This document shows, piece after piece, positions 46,606 through 54,805 of a stretch of 64,000 nucleotides of DNA. Position numbers and translations under genes: made by a program. Each line of letters opens with the position of its first letter. The first letter of the stretch is position 1. Source of the stretch: Streptomyces sp. Go-475. Its GTDB lineage: Bacteria > Actinomycetota > Actinomycetes > Streptomycetales > Streptomycetaceae. The DNA lies in NCBI RefSeq assembly GCF_003330845.1, contig NZ_CP026121.1:5499501-5563500 (forward strand), in the 5' to 3' direction. The notes below the pieces were generated by a model, which searched no databases, was not told where the DNA came from, and was given only the letters and a program-made list of their open reading frames with translations.

Positions 46606-47424
46606 GTGCCCGAGAACGCGGCGAACTGGTCGCGCATCCGCGCGGGGAACACACCCGGCGTCGTACTCGCCGTCGACTTCTACGGAACGGGCCGCCAGGA
46701 GGCCACCTTCCGCCACTTGTGCGAGCTGCTCCCCGACCCGGTCGAGGTCTGGCACGCGGTCCCGCCCGCCCCGGACGGCGACTGGTCCGCCGCGACCGGC
46801 GCGGGCCATCTGCGCCGGTGGACCGAGGGACTCGGCACCGTCCTCACGGGACGGCCGGTGCGTGCCCTCGTCGGCTACTGCGCGGGCGGCGTCTTCGCCT
46901 CGGCCCTCGCCGACACACTCGGCGAACGGGAGGGCCACCGGCCGCAGGTCGTGCTGTTCAACCCGGGCGTACCCGACGTCGCCACGCTCACCCGCGACTT
47001 CCGCGGCCTCATCGACGGCATGGACGTCCTCACGGACGAGGAGCGCGCCGGTCTGCTGGCCGAGATGACCGCGATCCAGCGGGCGCACTCTCCCGACGCG
47101 CTGGTCCCGGTCGCCGAGCAGTACGCCGCCCTGTACCGCAAGGGCTGCGACCTGCTGTGCGAACGGCTCGGCGTGGACGCCTCGCTCGGTGCCGAGCTGG
47201 TCAGCGTTCTCCACTCCTACCTGGCCTACCTGACGGCGGCGCGCGACGTGCCGCCCGCCCCGCACTGGCGCACCGCCGCCTCGCTCACCTCCCGGGAGCA
47301 CCGGGGCGCCGACTTCACCGACACCGAGCACGGCTTCGACGTCGCCCGGGCCGAGCTGCTGAAATCCCCGCAGGTCGCCGCCGCGCTGGCCGCCCTCCTC
47401 CGCGAACAGGAGGCGAGCCGATGA
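46606..47424 (+). CDS. aminoacyl-carrier transferase-like hydrolase with Cys nucleophile (CmaE/SyrC-like)
   Basis: A 272-residue alpha/beta hydrolase-fold protein whose nucleophile elbow is GYCAGG, with Cys92 in place of the usual Ser. This replacement defines the CmaE/SyrC group, which shuttle aminoacyl groups between carrier domains, instead of hydrolysing them. The N-terminal VLAVDFYGTGRQEATFRHLC and central PQVVLFNPGVPDVATLTRDF fit a thioesterase-like fold; the likely His lies in TDTEHGFDVARAELL. It sits directly before the free-standing A-T protein (four-base overlap). I infer that it moves the amino acid from that protein to T0 of the NRPS. A plain Cys thioesterase is the alternative. 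Confidence 0.75.
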   Translation: MPENAANWSRIRAGNTPGVVLAVDFYGTGRQEATFRHLCELLPDPVEVWHAVPPAPDGDWSAATGAGHLRRWTEGLGTVLTGRPVRALVGYCAGGVFASALADTLGEREGHRPQVVLFNPGVPDVATLTRDFRGLIDGMDVLTDEERAGLLAEMTAIQRAHSPDALVPVAEQYAALYRKGCDLLCERLGVDASLGAELVSVLHSYLAYLTAARDVPPAPHWRTAASLTSREHRGADFTDTEHGFDVARAELLKSPQVAAALAALLREQEASR

Positions 47425-49160
47425 TGCCCCTCGCCCTGCGGGACGCCTTCCTCGACCAGGCCGGGCGGAGGCCCGACGCCGACGCCGTCGTGCACGGCGA
47501 CCGCGTCTGGACGTACCGCGAACTGGAGCTGCGCGCCGGGCGTATCGCCCGGACGCTGGCCGCGCGCGGCGCGGGCCCGGGAACGCTGGTGGCCGTACGG
47601 CTGGCGCGCGGCCCCGAACTGGTCGCCGCGCTCCTCGCGGTGGTGCTGACGGGGGCGGGCTACGTACCGCTCGCCGACGACGACCCGCCGGAGCGGAACC
47701 GGCACGTCCTCGATGACTGCGGCGCGGCGCTGCTGCTGGCCGAGCATCCCTCGGACGACGGGCGCACCCTCACCCCGGACGAGGCGCAGGCGCCCGCCCG
47801 TCCGTTCGACCCGGCCCCGGTGCGGGCCGGTGATCCGGCCTACGTCATCTACACCTCCGGCTCCAGCGGCCGGCCCAAAGGCGTGCTGGTCGAGCAGGGC
47901 GCGCTCGGCGCCTACCTGGCGGAGGCCCGCGCCCGCTACGACGGGCTGGCCGGGCGGACGGTGCTGCACTCCTCGGTGTCGTTCGACATGGCCGTGACCA
48001 GCCTGTGGGGCCCGCTCGTCAGCGGCGGCGCGATCCACGTCCTCGACCTGAAGGCGATCGCCTCCGGGGAACAGCCGGCGCCCCCCGCCACGGCACGCCC
48101 CACTTTCCTCAAGGTCACCCCCTCGCATCTGCCCCTGCTGGGCCTGCTCCCGGACTCCTGCCTGCCCACCGGGCAGCTCGTGATCGGCGGTGAGGCGCTC
48201 ACCGGCTCCGCGCTCGGGCACTGGCGCACCGCGCACCCCGACGTCACGGTGGTCAACGAGTACGGGCCCACCGAGGCGACCGTCGGCTGCTGCGCGTACG
48301 TCGTCCACCCCGGCGACGCCGTGGACCCGGGGCCCGTCCCCATCGGGCGGGCGTTCGCCGGCACACGCCTGTACGTGCTCGACGCGGAGGGCAAACCGGT
48401 CGCCGCGGGCACCGTGGGCGAACTCCACATCGGGGGCCGGCAGGTGGCGCGCGGCTACCTCGGGCGCGCGGAGCTGACCGGCGAGCGCTTCGTCCCGGAC
48501 TCGTTCGCCGCCGACGGCTCCCGGATGTACCGCACGGGCGACCTGGTGCGCGAACGCCAGGACGGCGACCTCGAGTACGTCGGGCGCGCGGACGGGCAGC
48601 TGAAGGTCTCCGGGTACCGGATCGAGCCGGGTGAGATCGAGGCCGTGCTCCGCGGCCACGCGGGCGTGCGGGACTGCGCTGTCGTCGCCGTCGGCGCGAC
48701 GGATGCCCGTCGGCTCGTCGCCTACGTGACCCCGGGCCCGGGCTCCGCGCCCGACGCCGCCGCCCTGGCGCGGCACGCGGCCGAGGCACTGCCGCCGTAC
48801 ATGGTGCCGGTGGCGTTCGTCGCCCTGCCCGAACTGCCGCTCACCCCCAATGGAAAGCTCGACCGGGCCGCGCTGCCCGAACCCCCCGCCGAGGGCGACG
48901 AGCCGGGTGACCGCAGCCGGGCCGAGACGCTGCTGTGCGCGCTGCTGGCGCAGGCCCTGGGGGTCCCCGGGATCGGTGCCGACGCCGACTTCCTGGCGTC
49001 CGGCGGCAGCAGCATCACCGCGCTGAAGCTGGTCGCCGGTGCCCGCAGGGCCGGTATCCGCCTCGACCTCACCACCGTCCTGCGCGAACGCACGGTGCGC
49101 CGCATCCTCGCGGCTCAGCCGGACGCCGCCCCGTCCCTCGCCGAAGGAGCACCGAAGTGA
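47421..49160 (+). CDS. free-standing NRPS A-T didomain, Asn/Asp-type code
   Basis: A 579-residue protein: a complete adenylation domain (P-loop YTSGSSGRPKG, NEYGPTEATV, YRTGDLV, GRADGQLKVSGYRIEPGEIE, catalytic Lys in LTPNGKLDRA) followed by one carrier domain (DFLASGGSSITALKL, Ser531). Aligned by eye to GrsA, the pocket residues read D-M-T-K-V-G-E-V-G-K. This differs by one or two positions from known Asn/Asp codes (D-L-T-K-x-G-E-V-G-K for Asn). The protein has no condensation domain, so its amino acid must be passed on in trans. It lies between the Cys transferase and a SyrP-like hydroxylase, overlapping both genes, which suggests load, hydroxylate, transfer. Start ATG 47421; ATG 47424 is possible. 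Confidence 0.9.
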   Translation: MMPLALRDAFLDQAGRRPDADAVVHGDRVWTYRELELRAGRIARTLAARGAGPGTLVAVRLARGPELVAALLAVVLTGAGYVPLADDDPPERNRHVLDDCGAALLLAEHPSDDGRTLTPDEAQAPARPFDPAPVRAGDPAYVIYTSGSSGRPKGVLVEQGALGAYLAEARARYDGLAGRTVLHSSVSFDMAVTSLWGPLVSGGAIHVLDLKAIASGEQPAPPATARPTFLKVTPSHLPLLGLLPDSCLPTGQLVIGGEALTGSALGHWRTAHPDVTVVNEYGPTEATVGCCAYVVHPGDAVDPGPVPIGRAFAGTRLYVLDAEGKPVAAGTVGELHIGGRQVARGYLGRAELTGERFVPDSFAADGSRMYRTGDLVRERQDGDLEYVGRADGQLKVSGYRIEPGEIEAVLRGHAGVRDCAVVAVGATDARRLVAYVTPGPGSAPDAAALARHAAEALPPYMVPVAFVALPELPLTPNGKLDRAALPEPPAEGDEPGDRSRAETLLCALLAQALGVPGIGADADFLASGGSSITALKLVAGARRAGIRLDLTTVLRERTVRRILAAQPDAAPSLAEGAPK

Positions 49161-50131
49161 CCGGGTCCGTAACGCTCACCCCCCTCGGCGGGATCACCCC
49201 CCGGCTCCGCGGCGAAGGGCTCACCTTTGGCGCCGAGTACGACCTGGAACCGCTCGGCGACGCGGGCCCCGACTGGGTGCGGTCCCACGGCCCGCACCTG
49301 CGCGCGCGCCTCGCCACCGACGGGCTGATTCTGCTGCACGGCCTGTCCACCGACGGCGACGGCGTCGCCGGCTTCCACGACGTCGTCCGGTCCGTCGGCG
49401 GCGACCTGCTGCGCTACACCGAGCGGTCCACCCCGCGCAGCGTGGTCACCGGGAACATCTACACCTCGACCGAGTACCCCGCCGACCAGCCCATCCCGAT
49501 GCACAACGAGAGCTCGTACGCGGTCAGCTGGCCGTCCGCGGTGCACTTCTTCTGCCACACCGCGCCGACCACCGGCGGGGCCACGCCGATCGCCGACAGC
49601 CGCGTGGTCCTCGACCTGATCCCGGCCGGGGTCAGGGAGCGGTTCGCCAAGGGGGTCGTCTACACCCGCACGTTCCGCGCTGACATGGGGCTGAGCTGGC
49701 AAGAGGCGTTCCAGACCGAGGACCGCGCCGACGTCGAGCGCCACTGCCGCACGCACGGCCAGGAGTTCTCCTGGGACGGCGACGTCCTGCACACCCGCCA
49801 CCACCGCCCGGCCACCGCCGTCGACCCCGGCACGGGGGCCGAGGTGTGGTTCAACCAGGCGCACCTCTTCCACCTCTCCAGCCTGGAGCCGGACCTGCGC
49901 GAAGTGCTCCTGGAGACGTACGGGGAGGAGGGCCTGCCGCGCAACGCCCTGCTGGGCGACGGCAGTCCCATCCCCGACGCCGACCTGGCAGCGATCCGCG
50001 CCGCCTACGACCGTGCCTCACTCGCACTGCCCTGGAGGCAGGGCGACATCATGCTCGTCGGCAACACGCGGATGGCACACGGCCGCGAGCCCTTCACCGG
50101 CGAGCGCCGCGTCCTCGTCGCGATGACCTGA
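49157..50131 (+). CDS. SyrP/TauD-like Fe(II)/2-oxoglutarate hydroxylase
   Basis: A 324-residue TauD/TfdA-family oxygenase. The metal ligands are His116 and Glu118 (PMHNESSY) and His308 (MAHGREPF), with Arg in ERRVLVAM for 2-oxoglutarate. HxE in place of HxD is a known variation in the SyrP group. SyrP-like enzymes beta-hydroxylate an aspartyl group while it is bound to a carrier domain. Its GTG overlaps the stop of the Asn/Asp-type A-T gene, making that carrier the natural substrate. The product would be a beta-hydroxy-Asn or -Asp thioester. Confidence 0.85.
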   Translation: MTGSVTLTPLGGITPRLRGEGLTFGAEYDLEPLGDAGPDWVRSHGPHLRARLATDGLILLHGLSTDGDGVAGFHDVVRSVGGDLLRYTERSTPRSVVTGNIYTSTEYPADQPIPMHNESSYAVSWPSAVHFFCHTAPTTGGATPIADSRVVLDLIPAGVRERFAKGVVYTRTFRADMGLSWQEAFQTEDRADVERHCRTHGQEFSWDGDVLHTRHHRPATAVDPGTGAEVWFNQAHLFHLSSLEPDLREVLLETYGEEGLPRNALLGDGSPIPDADLAAIRAAYDRASLALPWRQGDIMLVGNTRMAHGREPFTGERRVLVAMT

Positions 50132-50154
50132 CCCCGACCATCCCTGGAGGACCC

Positions 50155-50361
50155 ATGGGCAACCCCTTCGACGACGAGGACGGCACCTTCCTCGTGCTGC
50201 GCAACGACGAGGGCCAGTACTCGCTGTGGCCGGACGGCTTCGCTCCGCCCGCAGGGTGGAGCATCGCGCACGGTCCGGCCGGTCGCGCCTCCTGCCTGGA
50301 CCACGTCGAGCGGACCTGGACGGACATGCGCCCCCGGAGCCTGGCCGCGGCCCACCCGTGA
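50155..50361 (+). CDS. MbtH-like NRPS chaperone
   Basis: A 68-residue MbtH protein. The invariant NPFDDEDGTFLVLRNDEGQYSLWP start and the later GFAPPAGWSIAHGPAGRASCLDHVERTWTDMRP (the Trp, Cys and DMRP signature) are all present. MbtH proteins bind adenylation domains and are needed for their folding or activity. GGAGG is five bases before the ATG. It closes the eight-gene operon. Confidence 0.97.
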   Translation: MGNPFDDEDGTFLVLRNDEGQYSLWPDGFAPPAGWSIAHGPAGRASCLDHVERTWTDMRPRSLAAAHP

Positions 50362-50499
50362 CGACAGCCCCGCCCGAGAGGCGCTCGAGAAGCGATCGAG
50401 GGCCGGTGGCCGGTGTCCGGAACTCGTTGCGGTGGGCGGGTTCGTCGCGCATGCTCTAAGCGCGTCCGTCAGTGCCGCCGGAAGCCCTTCCTCCGCCAA

Positions 50500-50570
50500 C
50501 TCCCCCTGAAATCAATCCCATTGGGGAGATCAAGGGGAGATACTCAAATTTAAGTGCCCGGTGGTACGGT
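50500..50570 (+). promoter_or_regulatory. promoter region with inverted repeat before the F420-type reductase
   Basis: CTCCCCCTGA and TCAAGGGGAG (50500-50539, one mismatch) flank an AT-rich centre, and TACGGT at 50565-50570 is a fair -10 with the start codon 27 bases on. The repeat resembles an operator for a dimeric regulator. It marks the break between the NRPS operon and the anthracycline genes. Confidence 0.45.
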
Positions 50571-50597
50571 GTGGCTTCCGACGGACGGAGTGAGTGC

Positions 50598-51047
50598 ATG
50601 GACGAACAGGACGAGGTGCTCGACAGCCCGACCGGCTGGGTGGCTACGCATGTGCGTCGGTACGTGGCCAGCGAGGGCGCCAGCGGGCACATCTGGTACG
50701 GCAAGCCGACGCTGCTGCTGACCACGCGGGGGCGCAAGTCCGGGGCGCTGCGCCGAACCGGGCTGATCTACGGGGAGGACGGGGGGAACTACGTCATCGT
50801 CGGGTCCAACGGCGGATCCGACCACCATCCCCACTGGTACCTGAACCTGCTGGCGGAGCCGCGGGTGCGGGTGCAGGTGGCCGCGGAGACGTTCGAGGCG
50901 GTCGCCAGGGAGGCGGAAGAGGGCGAACGGGCGCGCCTGTGGGAGGCGATGACCGTGATCTTTCCGCAGTACAAGAGCTACCAGAAGAAGACCGACCGGA
51001 AGATCCCCGTCGTCGTGCTGGAGCCTCAGGGGCCCGCACCGGAGTGA
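50598..51047 (+). CDS. F420-type (DDN/DUF385) nitroreductase family protein
   Basis: A 149-residue member of the deazaflavin-dependent nitroreductase family. The hallmark blocks are LTTRGRKSGALRRTGLIYGED and VIVGSNGGSDHHPHWYLNLLAEP followed by VRVQVAAETFEAVAR. Such enzymes use F420H2 to reduce quinones, enones or nitro groups; anthracycline and other aromatic polyketide clusters often contain one. ATG 50598 was chosen because GGACGGAG precedes it. It probably belongs to the anthracycline set on its right, but could also act alone. Confidence 0.82.
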   Translation: MDEQDEVLDSPTGWVATHVRRYVASEGASGHIWYGKPTLLLTTRGRKSGALRRTGLIYGEDGGNYVIVGSNGGSDHHPHWYLNLLAEPRVRVQVAAETFEAVAREAEEGERARLWEAMTVIFPQYKSYQKKTDRKIPVVVLEPQGPAPE

Positions 51048-51228
51048 CGGGTGTCCCACGCCTCCGGTGAGGGGGCGGCGACGGCGATGCTCGGGGGAGT
51101 GCGCGTCGGTCGGGGGCCCGGTTCCGCCGGGCCCCGCGCGCGGACGGCAGGGGGCCGTGCCGTGAGGGGGGACGCGTCACAGCACCGTTCCACCCGTTCG
51201 TTTCTCATCGAAGGGTTGGGGATGTGTC

Positions 51229-52839
51229 ATGGGCGGATTCAGTCGTCGCGGATTTCTGAGAACGACGGGGGCCGGTGCCGCCGCGGTCGCCACGGCGGGG
51301 GCCGCGGCGGCACCGGCCGAGGCCGCCAAGGCCAAGGCCGCCGTGTGCGTGCCGGAGTCGCCCGCCACCACGGTCGGCGCCGCCGATCCCCGGTACGCGG
51401 AACTGGTCAGCAGGGGATTCAACAGCCGCTTCGTCGGCAAGCCGGACCTCGTGCACGTGGTGCACACGCCCCGGCAGATCGAGCAGGCCGTCACGGACGC
51501 CGTGGCGGCCGGCAAGCAGATCGCGGTCCGCAGCGGCGGGCACTGCTTCGAGAACTTCGCCGACCACCGCGACGTCCGCGTGCTGATCGACACCTCGCCC
51601 ATGCGCGCGGTCTACTTCGACAAGGAGCACCGGGCGTTCGCGGTGCAGCCCGCCGCCACGCTGGGCGAGGTCTACCGCACGCTGTTCTACGACTGGGGCG
51701 TGACCCTGCCCGCCGGAGTCTGCCCCCAGGTCGGTGCGGGCGGGCATGTCGCCGGCGGCGGCTACGGGCCGCTGACGCGGCGTGACGGCACCGTCGTCGA
51801 CCACCTCCACGGCGTCGAGGTCGTGGTCGTCGACGCGGCGGGCAAGGCCCGCACCGTCACCGCGACCCGGGAGCCGGACGACCCCAACCACGACCTCTGG
51901 TGGGCGCACACCGGGGGCGGCGGCGGCAACTTCGGCATCGTCACGCGCTATCTGTTCCGTACGCCCGGCGCCCCGGGCGCCAACCCCTCGGCCCTGCTGC
52001 CCAAGCCGCCCACCCGGCTCCGCTCCACCTTCGTGACCTGGTCCTGGGCCGACCTCGACCTGGCCCGGTTCACCCGGCTCGTCACCAACTTCAGCCGGTG
52101 GTACGAGGCACACCACGCCGATCCCCGGTACGGCAGCCTCTACAGCACCCTGCACCTCAACACCCATGCGGTCGGCTCCGTGTCACTGGAGGCCCGCTTC
52201 GACGGCGGCCGCGCCGACGCCGCCGAACTGATCGAGCGCTACGTCGCCGCCGTCAACGCGGGGACCGGCCTCGAGCCGGCCATCGAGCACCAGGACGACC
52301 TCTGGCTCCAGGCCACCCTCGGCGCGCGCTTCGACACGGGCGGGTACGACCGGCACAAGTCCAAGAGCGCCTACCTCAGGCGAACCTGGACGCCCGAGCG
52401 CATCGCGACCGTCCACAAGCACCTGACCGACCCCGCGTTCGACGGCTGGGGCGCCGTCGACCTCTACTCCTACGGGGGGAAGGTCAACACCGTGGCGCCC
52501 GATGCCACCGCCGTGCCCCAGCGGGACTCGATCCTCAAGGCCTGGTTCTCGGCCACGTGGATGGATCCGGCCCTCGACGACCAGCACCTGACCTGGATCC
52601 GCGAGCTGTACCGGGACGTCTTCCGCGACACCGGCGGCGTCCCCGTGCCCAACGACGAGCACGACGGCTGCTACATCAACTATCCCGACACCGATCTGGC
52701 CGACGCGCGCTGGAACACCTCCGGCGTGCCCTGGCACACCCTCTACTACAAGGACGGATACCGCCGCCTCCAGCAGGTCAAGGCGAAGTGGGACCCGCGC
52801 GGCGTCTTCCGCCACCCGCTCTCCGTCCGGCTCCCCTGA
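51229..52839 (+). CDS. AknOx-like secreted FAD sugar oxidase (bicovalent flavin)
   Basis: A 536-residue berberine-bridge-type oxidase. A twin-arginine signal (SRRGFLRTTGAGAAAVATAG) sends it folded out of the cell. The flavin attachment residues are His105 (VRSGGHCFENF) and Cys165 (PAGVCPQVGAGG). They are 60 residues apart, as are His70 and Cys130 of aclacinomycin oxidoreductase AknOx. The FAD-domain GGGYGPLTRRDG and C-terminal GCYINYPDTDLADARWNTS also match. AknOx oxidises the terminal L-rhodinose of aclacinomycin N to L-cinerulose and then L-aculose. By analogy this enzyme would oxidise the last sugar of the exported anthracycline; other BBE-type reactions remain possible. Confidence 0.85.
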   Translation: MGGFSRRGFLRTTGAGAAAVATAGAAAAPAEAAKAKAAVCVPESPATTVGAADPRYAELVSRGFNSRFVGKPDLVHVVHTPRQIEQAVTDAVAAGKQIAVRSGGHCFENFADHRDVRVLIDTSPMRAVYFDKEHRAFAVQPAATLGEVYRTLFYDWGVTLPAGVCPQVGAGGHVAGGGYGPLTRRDGTVVDHLHGVEVVVVDAAGKARTVTATREPDDPNHDLWWAHTGGGGGNFGIVTRYLFRTPGAPGANPSALLPKPPTRLRSTFVTWSWADLDLARFTRLVTNFSRWYEAHHADPRYGSLYSTLHLNTHAVGSVSLEARFDGGRADAAELIERYVAAVNAGTGLEPAIEHQDDLWLQATLGARFDTGGYDRHKSKSAYLRRTWTPERIATVHKHLTDPAFDGWGAVDLYSYGGKVNTVAPDATAVPQRDSILKAWFSATWMDPALDDQHLTWIRELYRDVFRDTGGVPVPNDEHDGCYINYPDTDLADARWNTSGVPWHTLYYKDGYRRLQQVKAKWDPRGVFRHPLSVRLP

Positions 52840-52865
52840 TCCCCGGCTGAAAGGAAACCGTCACC

Positions 52866-53720
52866 GTGCGACCCGGCCGAGCCGTCGGTACACACATCAC
52901 CCTGGGAGGCGACCTCACCGTGGGCCGGCTCGGCTTCGGGGCGCTCCGGCTCACCGGGCCCCACCACTGGGGCCCGCCGACCCGGCCGGACAAGGCCGCC
53001 GAGGTGGCGCGGTGCGCGGTCGAACTCGGCGTGACGTTCATCGACACCGCCGACGTCTACGGACTCGGGGCCAACGAGGAACTGCTCGCCACGGCCCTCC
53101 ACCCCTACCCGCCGGGCCTGGTCGTCTCCACCAAGGCGGGCGAGGTCCGGCCGAGCCCGCACCAGTGGCGGGTGCTCGGCCGGCCCGACTACCTGCGGCA
53201 GCAGGCCGAACTCAGCCTGCGCCGGCTGCGGCTGGAGCGGATCGAGCTCTTCCAGCTGCACCGGGTCGACCCCCAGGTGCCGCTGGAGGACCAGGTCGGA
53301 GCGCTCAGACAGCTCCAGGACGAGGGCAAGATCCGCCACATCGGGCTCTCCGAGGTGACGGTGGAGCAGATCGAGCAGGCCCGCGGGGTGGCCCGCATCG
53401 CGAGCGTGCAGAACAAGTACAACCTCTACGACCGGCGCTACGAGAAGGAGTTGGAGCACTGCGAGCGGGAAGGCATCGCCTTCATCGCCTGGAAGCCGCT
53501 CGCCGGCACCGCCCGGCCGGCCCCGGACAGCGCCCTCGCCCGGGTCGCCGCACAGGCCGGGGCGACGACGACGCAGGTGGCGCTCGCCTGGCTGCTGCAC
53601 CGCTCGCCGGTCGTGATGCCGATCCCGGGCACCGCCTCCGTGTCCCACCTGCGGGCGAACATGGCGGCGGCGGACATCGCCCTCGACGACGAGCAGCTGA
53701 CCCTGCTCGACCAGGGGTGA
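52866..53720 (+). CDS. aldo/keto reductase
   Basis: A 284-residue NADPH-dependent aldo/keto reductase (TIM barrel). The catalytic tetrad is visible: Asp and Tyr in FIDTADVYG, Lys in VVSTKAGEV, His in FQLHRVDPQ; the cofactor loop MPIPGTASVSHLRANMAAADI is near the end. It follows the sugar oxidase by 26 bases and is likely co-transcribed. In the anthracycline setting it might reduce a keto group of the aglycone or sugar, but no subfamily match points to a substrate. GTG start preceded by AAAGGAAA. Confidence 0.82.
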   Translation: MRPGRAVGTHITLGGDLTVGRLGFGALRLTGPHHWGPPTRPDKAAEVARCAVELGVTFIDTADVYGLGANEELLATALHPYPPGLVVSTKAGEVRPSPHQWRVLGRPDYLRQQAELSLRRLRLERIELFQLHRVDPQVPLEDQVGALRQLQDEGKIRHIGLSEVTVEQIEQARGVARIASVQNKYNLYDRRYEKELEHCEREGIAFIAWKPLAGTARPAPDSALARVAAQAGATTTQVALAWLLHRSPVVMPIPGTASVSHLRANMAAADIALDDEQLTLLDQG

Positions 53721-53733
53721 GCGACTCGAGGAC

Positions 53734-53767
53734 GGCCGGGCCGGGGGCGACCGCCCCCGGCCCGGCC
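53734..53767. terminator. bidirectional 15-bp hairpin
   Basis: GGCCGGGCCGGGGGC pairs perfectly with GCCCCCGGCCCGGCC between the convergent reductase and rmlA genes. Confidence 0.85.
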
Positions 53768-53781
53768 GAACGCGCGCCGGG

Positions 53782-54657
53782 TCAGGCGCTCATCTCGTTC
53801 GCCACGGCCATGACGTACTCGCCGTACCCCGAGCGCGAGAGTTTCGCCCCGAGCCGGTGGCAGGCGTCGGCGTCGATGAAGCCCATGCGCAGCGCGACCT
53901 CCTCCAGGCAGGCGATCCGTACGCCCTGCCGGTCCTCCAGGGTCTGCACGTACTGGCCGGCCTGGAGCAGCGACTGCGGGGTGCCGGCGTCGAGCCAGGC
54001 GAATCCGCGGCCGAACGTGACGAGTTTGGCCCGGTCCTGTTCCAGGTAGATCCGGTTGACGTCGGTGATTTCCAGTTCGCCGCGGGCTGACGGGCGTATT
54101 CGGCGCGCGATCTCCACGACGTCGTTGTCATAGAGGTAAAGCCCGGTGATGGCGAGGTTCGACCTCGGTTTCTCCGGCTTCTCCTCCAGGGAGAGGAGCC
54201 GGCCTGATTCGTCCACCTCGCCCACACCGTAGCGCTCGGGATCGGTGACCGGATATCCGAAGAGGACACACCCGTCGATGTCCCGGGAGTGCGCCGCGAG
54301 AAGATCGTAGAAACCGTTTCCGTGAAAGATGTTGTCACCGAGGACGAGGGCGACCGAGTCGTCGCCGATGTGCTCGGCCCCGGTGAGGAAGGCCTGTGCC
54401 AGTCCGTTGGGCACGGGCTGTTCGGCGTAGGTCAGGGAGATCCCCAGGTGGCTGCCGTCCCCCAGCAGCCTGCGCAACTGAGGGATGTCGCCGGGCAGGG
54501 CGATGATGAGGATGTCCCGGACGTCGGCCAGCATCAGGGCCGAGAGGGGGTAGTAGATCAGTGGCTTGTCGTTGACGGGGAGCAACTGCTTCGAAACAGC
54601 CAGGGTGATCGGGTGTAAACGGCTTCCATAGCCGCCCGCCAGGACAATTCCTTTCAC
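53782..54657 (-). CDS. rmlA: glucose-1-phosphate thymidylyltransferase
   Basis: A 291-residue RmlA-type enzyme that joins glucose-1-phosphate and dTTP to dTDP-glucose, the first step to the cluster's deoxysugars. The nucleotide loop KGIVLAGGYGSRLHPIT and SKQLLPVNDKPLIYYPLSALML are intact, as are LGDNIFHGNGFYDLL, KPRSNLAITGLYLYD and GRGFAWLDAGTPQSL. The GTG start at 54657 with a GGAG upstream matches family length (about 290). The longer frame upstream has no domain. It reads away from the carrier protein gene; both share a control region with SARP-like boxes. Confidence 0.94.
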   Translation of the reverse strand: MKGIVLAGGYGSRLHPITLAVSKQLLPVNDKPLIYYPLSALMLADVRDILIIALPGDIPQLRRLLGDGSHLGISLTYAEQPVPNGLAQAFLTGAEHIGDDSVALVLGDNIFHGNGFYDLLAAHSRDIDGCVLFGYPVTDPERYGVGEVDESGRLLSLEEKPEKPRSNLAITGLYLYDNDVVEIARRIRPSARGELEITDVNRIYLEQDRAKLVTFGRGFAWLDAGTPQSLLQAGQYVQTLEDRQGVRIACLEEVALRMGFIDADACHRLGAKLSRSGYGEYVMAVANEMSA

Positions 54658-54777
54658 TGGCTCCTCCTTTGTCTGGGCATTCTCTGTGACAGTAGGCCGG
54701 ACACCTCCCGGCGGACAACAATCGTCCTTCCGGTATTGACCGTGCTGCGAGGTGAGGGGGCTGCGATCACCTTCTGA

Positions 54778-54805
54778 TCGAGCCCGCTCGATCGGTTCTC
54801 GAGTC
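54778..54805. promoter_or_regulatory. tandem TCGA heptamers, candidate SARP operator
   Basis: TCGAGCC (54778), TCGATCG (54788) and TCGAGTC (54799) are spaced 10 and 11 bases, the spacing expected of DnrI-type SARP sites (TCGAGCx heptamers 11 bases apart). They lie in the 286-base divergent region (54658-54943) of rmlA and the carrier protein. Confidence 0.55.
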
